From Kitasatospora phosalacinea (GTDB lineage Bacteria > Actinomycetota > Actinomycetes > Streptomycetales > Streptomycetaceae): DNA of 64,000 nucleotides. The translations under genes and the position numbers were made by a program. Shown piece after piece: positions 26,424 to 34,594 of the stretch (its first letter is position 1; the number at the start of each line of letters is the position of its first letter). The notes beneath the pieces are model-generated. The model had not been told where the DNA came from. It saw nothing but the letters and a program-made list of their open reading frames with translations, and did not search any database. The DNA lies in contig NZ_JNYE01000011.1 in the NCBI RefSeq assembly GCF_000717185.1, positions 1 to 64,000 of the forward strand. The letters are read 5' to 3'.

Positions 26424-27746
26424 ATGACCAACCGCTTGCGCACCGTCGACGCCCACACCGTCGACGCCCACACCGATTCCCACATCGATTCCCGCGCCGC
26501 CGTCCACGCCGAGCCCCGCACCGACCCCCACGGCGACCCCCACGGCGACCTCCGCGGCACGGACGGCCACCAGGGCGAGCAGCGGGCCCTTCGGCGACCG
26601 ATCGCCCGCACCCACCGGCGGGTCGCCGTACCGCGCCGCCGGAGCCTCTCCAGCGCCCCCTCAGGGCCCGCGGGGGCCGCCCGGCCGGTCGGGGACGGGC
26701 TGCCCGTCCCCGAGCCCCGGCAGGTCCCTCCGGTGCGCTACCTGCAGCCGCCCGCCGCCCCGGCGGACGAGGGGCCGCCCACCGGCCCCGCCGCCGGGCC
26801 GAGCCCGGAGGAGGCCGCCGAACTGGTGGACGCCGTCCGGATCCGGCTCGCCGAGGTCGGGGCGCCGCCCACCGCCGGGTCGGTCGCCGCCGCCCTGCGC
26901 GCCGCCGGGCCCCCGCTCGGCGGGGCCGACGTGCTGACCGCGGTGCGCAGCCTGCGCGCCGAGATCGTCGGCGCGGGCCCGCTCGACCCGCTGCTGGCCG
27001 AGGACGGCGTCACCGACGTCCTGGTCAACGGCCCCGACCGGATCTGGGTCGACCGCGGCCACGGCCTGGAGCGCGTCCACCAGGTGCGCTTCCCGAACGC
27101 CGACGCCGTCCGGCGGCTCGCCCAACGGCTGGCCACCGCGGCCGGGCGCCGCCTCGACGACGCCCGGCCCTGGGTCGACGCCAGGCTTCCCGACGGCACC
27201 CGGCTGCACGCCGTCCTCCCGCCGATCGCCGCCGACTGCACCCACATCTCGCTGCGCACCAGCCGCAACCGGCCCTTCACCCTCGCCGAACTGGTCGCCG
27301 CCGGGTCACTGCCCCCGGCCGGGGCGGACCTGCTCGCCGCCGTCCTGCGGGCCCGGCTCTCGCTGCTGGTCTCCGGCGGCACCGGCACCGGCAAGACCAC
27401 CCTGCTCGCCGCCCTGCTCGGCCTCGTCCCCGGCAACGAGCGCATCGTGCTCGCCGAGGACTCCGCGGAACTGCGTCCGGACCACCCGCACGTGGTCCGG
27501 CTGCAGTCCCGCCCGCCCAACCAGGAGTCGCTGGGCGAACTGACCCTGCGCGACCTGGTCCGGCAGGCGCTGCGGATGCGGCCGGACCGGCTGGTGGTCG
27601 GCGAGGTCCGCGGCGCCGAGGTGGTCGACCTGCTGGCGGCCCTGAACACCGGCCACGAGGGCGGTTGCGGCACGTTGACTGAACTAACTTCGATGTTCTC
27701 GCAGGTCAGTGACCTAATGGCTGCTTCGCCGTTACGCGGGGCATGA
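26424..27746 (+). pseudogene. tadA: tadA/cpaF pilus ATPase, 5' part, interrupted by a mobile element
   Basis: This is the N-terminal 417 residues of the secretion ATPase that powers Tad pilus assembly. It has a His/Asp-rich N-terminal tail (TVDAHTVDAHTDSHIDS), then the T4SS-like ATPase domain: GVTDVLVNGPDRIWVD, Walker A SGGTGTGKTTLL, the Asp box RIVLAEDSAELRP, and RPDRLVVGEVRGAEVVDLL. The sequence ends at NTGHEGGCGT, exactly where the invariant HAN His-box follows. From 27674 the reading runs into the inserted element and stops at 27746 after about 23 foreign residues. The remainder (VHANTAADV and on) is at 34076-34499. The truncated ATPase lacks the His-box and should be inactive. Confidence 0.93.
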
Positions 27747-29032
27747 GAGATGAAGAAGGGGCCGTCCGTGATCCCCTGAGGCTGGTTATCCCCTTGGCGG
27801 GAGAGTTGCGGGAGACGGGCCTGATGAGCGAGCCGTACCAACTGGTCGACCCGGCCGGGGCGGTGGTCGTCGAGGTCGCCCTGTTCTTCGCCGAGCTCAT
27901 GGCCTGCTGCAAACCGGCGACGACGATCCGGTCCTACGGCATGGACCTGTTGCGGTGGTACCGCTTCCTGTGGGCTCTCGGGATCTCCTGGAACAAGGCC
28001 ACGCGAGCGGAAGCCCGCGACTTCACCCGGTGGTTCCAAGTCGTAGACAAGCCAAAGAAGTTGCACTGGCGATACGAGCGCCGAGGGCTCGCCGAAGCGC
28101 CGGTCAAGTCGCCGAAGCGCCCGCTCCCGGGCACCCCGAACGCGGTCACCGGAAAGCCCACGCCGGGCAGGAAGTACGCGCCGAGGACCATCGCGCACAG
28201 CGAGACCGTGCTGCGGACCTACTACGACTTCCACCGCGATGAGGGCACCGGCCCGATCCTGAACCCGTTCCCCCAAGACCGCCGGCGCCAGCACCAGACC
28301 GCCCGCTCGAACGCCCACCACAACCCGATGGAGCCGTTCCGGAACGAGAAGCGGGGCCGCTACCGCCCGAGCATCCCCAAGCAGAAGCCCAAGCGGATTC
28401 CGGACGAGCTGTTCAACGAGCTCTTCGTCAAGCTCAAGTACAACCGGGACCGGGCCCTCCTGGCCTTCTGGGTTTCGACCGGAGCCCGTTCCGAGGAACT
28501 CCTCACCAGCCGGCAGAAGGACGCTTCGCCGGGTGAACAGCTCGTCGGCGTGATCCGGAAGGGAAGCCGCGACTACCAGCGGCTTCCTGCATCGCCGGAC
28601 GCCTTCGTCTGGCTCCGTCTCTACCAGGAGGAGCTTCGCCGCGACGGCGTCCCCAGGGGTCCGGGCCAGCCGCTGTGGTGGACGCTGCGGCGGCCCTGGC
28701 GCCCGCTGCAGTACACGGCCGCCCGAGCGATGTTCATCCGGGCCAACAAACTCCTGGGGGCCAACTGGACCCTCCACGACCTCCGGCACACGGCGTCCTA
28801 CCGCATGGCGCGCGACAAGGATCTGCCGCTGACGGACGTTCAGTGGGTCCTTGGTCACAGCCTGTTGTCCACCACGCAGATTTACCTGCCTGCCAGCGAG
28901 GACGAGATGATCGCGAACCTTCTCGCCCACCACGCCCGCCAAGAGCAACGTCGGGAGAACCCGCTGCCGGCCCCGCCCAGCCCCGGCTACAACCCCCAGT
29001 CGATGAACATCCTGTTTGGAGGCCCGCAGTGA
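27743..29032 (+). CDS. Tyrosine recombinase, TnpA-like (element integrase 1)
   Basis: Site-specific recombinase that should cut and join the element ends. An N-terminal SAM-like core-binding domain (about 45-165) precedes the catalytic domain (220-390) with Arg249 (STGARSEELL), Lys273, His345 and Arg348 (LHDLRHTASY), His372 (VLGHSLLSTT) and the nucleophile Tyr381 (QIYLPA). All catalytic residues are present, so it should be active. The frame opens at ATG 27743, but ATG 27824 (MSEPYQLVD), nine bases after GGGAG, may be the true start. The stop overlaps the GTG of the next recombinase by three bases, as in tnpA-tnpB of Tn554. Confidence 0.9.
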   Translation: MRDEEGAVRDPLRLVIPLAGELRETGLMSEPYQLVDPAGAVVVEVALFFAELMACCKPATTIRSYGMDLLRWYRFLWALGISWNKATRAEARDFTRWFQVVDKPKKLHWRYERRGLAEAPVKSPKRPLPGTPNAVTGKPTPGRKYAPRTIAHSETVLRTYYDFHRDEGTGPILNPFPQDRRRQHQTARSNAHHNPMEPFRNEKRGRYRPSIPKQKPKRIPDELFNELFVKLKYNRDRALLAFWVSTGARSEELLTSRQKDASPGEQLVGVIRKGSRDYQRLPASPDAFVWLRLYQEELRRDGVPRGPGQPLWWTLRRPWRPLQYTAARAMFIRANKLLGANWTLHDLRHTASYRMARDKDLPLTDVQWVLGHSLLSTTQIYLPASEDEMIANLLAHHARQEQRRENPLPAPPSPGYNPQSMNILFGGPQ

Positions 29033-31512
29033 CGACGACTGCGGCGGATGCCGCTCGCGAAGTGGCCGTCACCCCAGGAGAGTTGGACCTCTCGGTCGCC
29101 CGACGCGCCCTGCAGGCCAAGCTCGCCCAGTTCCCGGCACGCACCAACCCGCCCGGCTGGCAGGCGACAGAGCTGTCCCGCACGGGCATCGTCGACCAGA
29201 TCCGAGTGCCAGCCAAAGGCACCCAGGGCCACCAGCGCTGCTGGACCCGCCGCCACGGCGCCGACGCTCTCCTCCAGTGGCTGGAGGCCTTCCCCGGGAG
29301 CAACTGGCAGCAGCGCTGGGACGCGTCCCCGGCCCCGCAGGCCGCCGGCTACGAGTGGCTCGATGCCGCCAGCCAGTGGACCCGGGACCAACCAGGCGTG
29401 AGAGACCGGGCCCGCAGCGCGCTGGCAGCCGGAGCGCTCACCCTCTACGCCCTGGACGTCGTCCGGCCCGGACTTGACTGGCTGCTGCACCGCCAGTCGC
29501 GCCACTTCCGGGAGATCATGGCGGACCAGCGGGACCCGGAGGGCTTCGCCGAACTCGAAGCCCTCGCCGGACCGGAGGTCTGGTCGTCGAGCCCAGGCCT
29601 GGAGGCCCGAGGCCAGATCGCCCGGCTCCTCGCCGCCAAGGGCGGCACCATCCGAGACATCACGGTCGGCGACTGCATCGAGACCCGCGAGATCCAGAGC
29701 ACCTTCACCTTTTCGACCGGAGCCCTGTTTTACCGCTGGCTCCGCAGCCTGGACATCTTCCCGCCCGACGCCCCGGCGAGCCTGCGCTACCACTCCAGGC
29801 GCGTCGGACAGCTCAGCCCGGCCGACATGGTCGACCGCTACCAGATCCAGTGCCGGCCGGTCCGGGACCTCCTCGTCGCCTACCTCATGGAGCGGCAGCC
29901 ATCCCTGGACCACACCTCCCTCGACGACCTGTCTCGCGTCCTGGCCTGCCACTTCTGGGCGAACCTGGAGAGGCACCACCCCGGCATCGACAACCTCCGC
30001 CTCCCCCCGCAGATCGCCGCGGCCTGGAAGGACCGGATCCGCGTCAAGCGCCGTCGGGAACGACAGCCCGACGGCCGCGTGATCGAGGTCGAGAGCCCGC
30101 GCGTCAGCTACATCCCGTTGATCACCTCCGTCCGCGCGTTCTACCTGGACATCGCCCAGTGGGCCGTCGACGACCCTGCCCAGTGGAGCCGATGGGCCGC
30201 TCCCTGCCCCATCAGCGACTCGGAGATCAACTACAAGAAGCTCGTCCGCCAGCAGAAGGCCCGCAAGGATGAACGGACCCGCGCCCGGCTGCCCGTTCTG
30301 CCCATCCTCGTCCGGGCCGCCGACGAGGCCCGCAAGGCCGCCAGAGACCGCCTGGACGCCATGAGGGCCGTCCCGGCGGGTGAAATCTTCACCGTCTTCG
30401 GAGAGACCTTCAGACGGGCCGCCAGCCGGCGGAAGGGCTCCAGGAGCCAGCTCGAAAGCACCTGGGTCTTCGACGCCGAAGGGCGACGGCGTGACCTCGG
30501 CTGGGAAGAGCACCGAGGCTTCTGGAGCTGGGTCGCGGTCGAGTTCCTGCGCCACACCGGGGTCCGCATCGAGGAGATGCTCGAAGTCACCCACCACAGC
30601 CTGGTCCAATACACCCTGCCCACCACCGGCGAGGTGGTGCCGCTCCTCCAGATCGCCCCTTCGAAGACGGACGAGGAACGCGTCCTCCTGGTCAGTCCGG
30701 AGCTCGCCGACGTGCTCAGCGCGGTCGTCTTCCGCGTCCGCGGCCTCAGCGGAGTGATCCCTCTGGTCGAGCTCTACGACCAGGCCGAGAAGCAGTGGAC
30801 CCCGCCCATGCCGGCCCTGTTCCAGGCACCCGACGGGGGACACCACCAGCCCATCGCCGCCGCCGTGATCAGGCGCTTCCTCAACCACCTGCTCACCCTG
30901 ACCGGGCTCACGGACAACACCGGTCAGCCGCTGCAGTACCAGCCGCACGACTTCCGCAGGATCTTCGTGACCGACGCGATCATGAGCGGACTCCCTCCGC
31001 ACATCGCCCAAATCATCTGCGGGCACGGCAACATCAACACCACGGTCAGCTACAAGGCGATCTACCCGCAAGAGGCGATCGAAGCCCACCGCGCGTTCAT
31101 CGCCCGCCGCCGGTCACTGCGGCCGAGCGAGGAATACCGTACGCCGACCAGCGAGGAATGGGACGCCTTCCTGGGCCACTTCGAACGCCGCAAGCTCTCC
31201 ATCGGGACCTGCGGCCGAGCGTTTGGGACCGACTGCATCCACGAACACGCCTGCATCCGATGCTCCATGCTCCGCCCCGACCCCGCCCAGCGCTCCCGCC
31301 TGGCCGAGATCCACGACAACCTCATCGCACGGATCGAGGAGGCCAAGCGCGAAGGCTGGCTCGGCGATGTCGAGGGCCTGGAGATCCACCTCGCTGGCGC
31401 CACCCAGAAACTCGCCCAACTCGACGCGGAGGCAGACCGAAAGCAGCAGGCCATCCATCTGGGCATGCCCTCGTTCCCCGACTCTGCCGCCGTGAACACC
31501 TCCACTCCTTAA
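29029..31512 (+). CDS. Large tyrosine recombinase, TnpB-like (element integrase 2)
   Basis: An 827-residue recombinase, second of the Tn554-type pair. The GTG at 29029 follows GGAGG by six bases. The N-terminal 450 residues are family-specific and helical. The catalytic domain has Arg513 (HTGVRIEEML), His640 and Arg643 (QPHDFRRIF), His666 (ICGHGNINTT) and Tyr675 (SYKAIYP). Past it lies a probable zinc site with CGRAFGTDCIHEHACIRCSM, then a coiled-coil tail (ARIEEAKREGWLGD). This C-terminal Cys/His cluster is typical of TnpB-type large recombinases. Translational coupling with the first recombinase suggests both act together. Intact catalytic residues argue that the element is still mobile. 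Confidence 0.9.
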   Translation: MTTTAADAAREVAVTPGELDLSVARRALQAKLAQFPARTNPPGWQATELSRTGIVDQIRVPAKGTQGHQRCWTRRHGADALLQWLEAFPGSNWQQRWDASPAPQAAGYEWLDAASQWTRDQPGVRDRARSALAAGALTLYALDVVRPGLDWLLHRQSRHFREIMADQRDPEGFAELEALAGPEVWSSSPGLEARGQIARLLAAKGGTIRDITVGDCIETREIQSTFTFSTGALFYRWLRSLDIFPPDAPASLRYHSRRVGQLSPADMVDRYQIQCRPVRDLLVAYLMERQPSLDHTSLDDLSRVLACHFWANLERHHPGIDNLRLPPQIAAAWKDRIRVKRRRERQPDGRVIEVESPRVSYIPLITSVRAFYLDIAQWAVDDPAQWSRWAAPCPISDSEINYKKLVRQQKARKDERTRARLPVLPILVRAADEARKAARDRLDAMRAVPAGEIFTVFGETFRRAASRRKGSRSQLESTWVFDAEGRRRDLGWEEHRGFWSWVAVEFLRHTGVRIEEMLEVTHHSLVQYTLPTTGEVVPLLQIAPSKTDEERVLLVSPELADVLSAVVFRVRGLSGVIPLVELYDQAEKQWTPPMPALFQAPDGGHHQPIAAAVIRRFLNHLLTLTGLTDNTGQPLQYQPHDFRRIFVTDAIMSGLPPHIAQIICGHGNINTTVSYKAIYPQEAIEAHRAFIARRRSLRPSEEYRTPTSEEWDAFLGHFERRKLSIGTCGRAFGTDCIHEHACIRCSMLRPDPAQRSRLAEIHDNLIARIEEAKREGWLGDVEGLEIHLAGATQKLAQLDAEADRKQQAIHLGMPSFPDSAAVNTSTP

Positions 31513-31564
31513 TGGAAACAGCGTTGCTCCGGAAGAACGCCGAGGTTTTTCACGGACAGAGCGA

Positions 31565-32794
31565 TCAGGAACTGGGTTGCTGCTGCCGGGAGCGGTCGAT
31601 GGCCGCCTGGAGGATTTTCCGGGTCCGCTCTTCAGCGGTCCCGTCGTGTTGCGGTGACAGAATGACCTCGCGGAAGTCGGCTGGGGTAAGTGAGTTAAGG
31701 GTGTATGGGTCTAGCTTTCCCGGCGCGTTCAATTCGTAGCGTGTGTGCCTGGAGCCGTACTTACCCACTGTCAGCATCACGACCCTGTTAACACCCGCGG
31801 CCTCCAGCAGGATCCGGGCCCACTCCAACGACTGGCCATGAGTGGTGAAGTCATCGAACACGACCACTGTTTTGCCTGCCAGCTTCCCCTTGTACTTGGC
31901 GCCAATGTGCACAGTCGTGGCCTGGGTGGCGATCGACACGTTCGCCATCCGGCCCGCCCGGCGAGCTGCGGCCCGCTCCCGGCTGGTGTCCATTGCGGCG
32001 GTACCGCGCACCAGCAGGTCCTCGCGGTAGTAGCCATGGAACAACCGGGTTGCCTTGTCCAGGTAGGTAGCCAGTCGCTCGCTGACCACACCTACCTTGC
32101 TGCTGGGGTAGACGCAGATATAAGGATTGGCTGGAATGAGACCCTCAAGATAGGCGGAAGCCAGGACAGTAAACATCAGGAGGTCCCGCGCTTCCTCGCT
32201 GCCGACTTCGATCCGCCTGTCGTACGTGAACACGTCCTTCAGGTCGAACTGGCTTTTCGGGCGGGTGGACGGCAGTACTGCGGAAGCCGGAAGCAGGGAG
32301 CGCAGTGACCAGGACGCTTGGTCCAATTGGTGAGACCAGATTGGGGCATCGCTCAGGTAGTCATCGAGGATTTCGGCGATATCGCCAGGATTTTCCGCGG
32401 CCAGCGCGGTGACACCGCCGGGTATGCGAGCCGACCACAGGGCATGGACATACAGGACGCCCGAGTTGATCGCCGTGCGCCAATCAAGGTTGCTCTGTCC
32501 GACGTACAACAGTTCGTTGCGGGCAATATCGAGCTTGTCGGTAACGACGTCGATCCAGTCGGGAGAGCCGCGACGCTTACCAGAGGGGACATCCGCGTGG
32601 CGGATGTGCGCGGCCGGCTCTGGGTAGCCCGTCATCTCACCGCGCTGGTGCTCGGTAAGCGGGTCGGTGCTGAACAGCACCCAGTCGATGCCTCGGGTCC
32701 CTAGTCCGTGCACCAGCTCACGCGCGTCGATCGCCGCCTGGTGGCCCAGGTCGGTCAGGGTCTTGTAGTCGAAGATCACTGCTCGGACGGCCAT
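31565..32794 (-). CDS. HAD-like domain fused to ComF-type phosphoribosyltransferase
   Basis: A 409-residue cytoplasmic protein of the element cargo. Residues 1-145 look like a HAD domain: VIFDYKTLTD in motif I position, LFST, and YVGQSNLDW where GDSxxD is expected. The second Asp of DxDxT is Lys11 and the metal-binding Asp is Gln100, so the domain is probably catalytically dead. Residues 200-400 are a type I phosphoribosyltransferase with the PRPP-binding stretch TVVVFDDFTTHGQS (309-322), nearest by pattern to ComF. The ATG at 32792-32794 follows AGAGGGG by seven bases. It overlaps the end of the DprA-like gene by 19 bp, so the two proteins are made together. Function unknown; see the findings. 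Confidence 0.82.
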   Translation of the reverse strand: MAVRAVIFDYKTLTDLGHQAAIDARELVHGLGTRGIDWVLFSTDPLTEHQRGEMTGYPEPAAHIRHADVPSGKRRGSPDWIDVVTDKLDIARNELLYVGQSNLDWRTAINSGVLYVHALWSARIPGGVTALAAENPGDIAEILDDYLSDAPIWSHQLDQASWSLRSLLPASAVLPSTRPKSQFDLKDVFTYDRRIEVGSEEARDLLMFTVLASAYLEGLIPANPYICVYPSSKVGVVSERLATYLDKATRLFHGYYREDLLVRGTAAMDTSRERAAARRAGRMANVSIATQATTVHIGAKYKGKLAGKTVVVFDDFTTHGQSLEWARILLEAAGVNRVVMLTVGKYGSRHTRYELNAPGKLDPYTLNSLTPADFREVILSPQHDGTAEERTRKILQAAIDRSRQQQPSS

Positions 32795-33963
32795 GTGGCA
32801 CCCCTCTGCTCGAGCTGATCGATACGTGCCCGCAGTCGCTTGAAGTCCTCGGGGGTGAGCTGTCGCAGCTGGGCCTCGCGCTGCAGTTGTCGTTCGACCA
32901 ACTGCAGGCCGAACGCCGAGTGACCGTAAGCATTGGCCAGGGCACGGCAGCGGGCGTCGAACGCGCGGCGGCCAGCTGGGTCGAAGATATCGAGCAGCTG
33001 CCCCGTGGGCTGCTCGGCAACCGCTCGGGTCAGGTCTCCCGCGCCCGGCCAGGTGAATCCAATCAGCGGCCGCTTGTAGGAGGTGGCAAATCGCACTGTG
33101 TGCGCGGTACCGCCGGTGTACTCACCTTCGGCCGCGACGACCAGATCGGCCAGACCCGCCTGGAGTCGGTTGCGCTGCACGAACTGCGCCTTACGGTAGC
33201 GCTCACCGGGCAGGTACTCGCTGGCCACACACCCGCCCGAGTGAACGATCATGGCGCGCAGGTGGGCTGTTTCAGCAGGGAAAACCAGGTCGGTGCCATG
33301 GCCGAGGAACGCGACGTTGCGTACGCCGTCGCGCAAGGCGGCGTCGTGGGCAGCCGCGTCGATTCCGTTGGCAAGGCCCGACACTAGGGTCATGGGATAG
33401 GCAGCCATGGTCCGCACGGCAGCCTCCGTCGCCCGCACGCCCTCAGCACTGGCTTTACGTGTGCCGACGACTGCTACGTGCGGGCCAGCAGCCAAGGCGT
33501 CTGGGTCACCCTCGACGAACAGCCACAGTGGTCCGTCCGGCAGACTGGCCAGCCTCTTCGGCACGTGCGCCGGGCCCACGACGCGGACGCCCCTGATCGC
33601 CAAGCGATCAGCCGCTGCTGCGGCATCTTCAACAAGCCGAGCCCCGCTGTTGGCCACCTCCTGTGCGGCGTTAGTGGGAACTCGGCTCCGTGCCAACGCA
33701 TCGCGCAGCACCTCAGGCTCCAGCTCGAACAGCACGCCCAGCCGCTCTCCGAAATCCCGCACGATCGACCGTAGAGCCTTGGTCCCCATCCCTCGGACAG
33801 ACCCCAGCGCAAGCAGTGCCACTTCGAAAGGCACCTGCGTTGCCACCGGCGCCTCGAGCATGCTTGGCCGCGGCGGTACTGCAGGCAGGAGCAGACCAGG
33901 TAGGGCCTCCTGTTCGCTGGCCTCGCCGGAGATGGGCTGCTCGCCCGCGGCCGCTTGCTCCAT
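32776..33963 (-). CDS. DprA/Smf-like Rossmann-fold protein
   Basis: A 395-residue protein related to the DNA-processing protein DprA. A helical N-terminal part (about 45-110, with a SAM-like GSVRGMGTKALRSIV) precedes the DprA Rossmann domain: VAVVGTRKAS (163-172), LVSGLANGIDAAAHDAAL (193-210), GTDLVFPAE, SEYLPGERY, and the ssDNA-contact-type QFVQRNRLQAGLADLVVAAE (260-279). The C-terminus is a short coiled coil (RQLQREAQLRQLTPEDFKRL). True DprA usually ends in a winged helix, which is missing here. It lies first in a leftward operon with the HAD-PRTase fusion. Chromosomal dprA has a different neighbourhood, so this is an accessory copy. Ligand sensing (SLOG-like) is an alternative to DNA binding. 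Confidence 0.85.
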   Translation of the reverse strand: MEQAAAGEQPISGEASEQEALPGLLLPAVPPRPSMLEAPVATQVPFEVALLALGSVRGMGTKALRSIVRDFGERLGVLFELEPEVLRDALARSRVPTNAAQEVANSGARLVEDAAAAADRLAIRGVRVVGPAHVPKRLASLPDGPLWLFVEGDPDALAAGPHVAVVGTRKASAEGVRATEAAVRTMAAYPMTLVSGLANGIDAAAHDAALRDGVRNVAFLGHGTDLVFPAETAHLRAMIVHSGGCVASEYLPGERYRKAQFVQRNRLQAGLADLVVAAEGEYTGGTAHTVRFATSYKRPLIGFTWPGAGDLTRAVAEQPTGQLLDIFDPAGRRAFDARCRALANAYGHSAFGLQLVERQLQREAQLRQLTPEDFKRLRARIDQLEQRGATWPSEQ

Positions 33964-34075
33964 GCAGACACCCTACCGGCGTACCACTACCAGCGACGTG
34001 CCTGTCCGCCAGACAGCGGCTGTGGGCGGTAAGCGGTCGGACAACCAGCCTCCGTGCTTAGTTCAGAGAAGGCAC

Positions 34076-34499
34076 CGTCCACGCCAACACCGCGGCCGAC
34101 GTGCCCGCCCGGCTGGAGGCGCTCGGCTCGCTCGCGGGCCTCGACCGGCACTCCCTGCACAGCCAGCTCCGGGCAGGCCTCGACGCGGTCGTCCACCTCG
34201 GCCGGGACCGCGCCGACGGCCGCCGCCGGGTCACCGGGCTCCACCTGCTCGTCGGCGGCCCCGAGGGCCTGACCTCCACCGCTGCCGCCGTCCACTTCGA
34301 GCGCGACGGCCGGGCCCACCCGGGCCCCGGCTGGGCCCGGCTGCGGGAGCTGTGCGCCGAACGCGGCGTCGACCTGCCGCCGCGCCCGGACGCCGTCGGG
34401 TCAGACGGGTCGGACGGGGCGGACGGAGTAGCCGGGGCGCCCGGGGCGCCGGAGGAACCCGGAACGGATGTCACCGAGACCGCTGAGGAGACGACATGA
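34076..34499 (+). pseudogene. tadA: tadA/cpaF pilus ATPase, 3' part
   Basis: This is the C-terminal 140 residues of the ATPase, separated from the rest by the 6.4-kb element. It begins with VHANTAADVPARLEALGSLAGL, the conserved His-box, and ends with an Asp/Gly/Glu-rich tail (GSDGSDGADGVAG). The frame joins the 5' part at 27673 without a single base to spare, and the stop overlaps the ATG of a tiny downstream gene (34496). No start codon with a ribosome-binding site was seen at its 5' end, so on its own it is unlikely to be translated. Confidence 0.92.
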
Positions 34500-34594
34500 C
34501 GGTGGGCCGACTGGAGTGTGCCTGGGTGCTCGCACTGTGCGTGATCGGGGCGGTGGCGTGGCACCTGCTGCGTTCCGCGGTCAGGAGGCCGTGA
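34496..34594 (+). CDS. Tiny membrane protein between tadA and tadB
   Basis: A 32-residue reading frame with a single hydrophobic helix (CAWVLALCVIGAVAWHLL) flanked by Arg. GAGGAG lies seven bases before the ATG. The ATG overlaps the tadA stop (ATGA), and the TGA overlaps the tadB ATG. This perfect head-to-tail coupling on both sides is the main argument that it is real. It may be a helper of the Tad inner-membrane platform or just a coupling leader. Confidence 0.5.
   Translation: MTVGRLECAWVLALCVIGAVAWHLLRSAVRRP

Larger units (their letters stand above)
27674..34075. mobile_element. Tn554-like element (two tyrosine recombinases plus DprA/PRTase cargo) inside tadA
   Basis: The element is delimited by a GGCAC copy on each side (27669-27673 and 34071-34075). 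Joining 27673 to 34076 restores a continuous tadA frame of 558 codons including stop. Close to each end are 8-bp inverted repeats, TGAACTAA (27680-27687) and TTAGTTCA (34058-34065). Contents: two overlapping tyrosine recombinase genes rightward, then two leftward cargo genes. Base and codon use are visibly less GC-rich than the host, most clearly at 31560-33960. A third small transposition gene (tnpC) was not seen. The two-recombinase layout follows Tn554; exact ends need a comparison with an uninterrupted relative. Confidence 0.9.

Noticed and set aside
32776..33963. The host's own competence gene dprA
   Set aside because: It lies inside the tadA insertion with atypical composition and is coupled to a PRTase fusion, not to the usual dprA neighbours.
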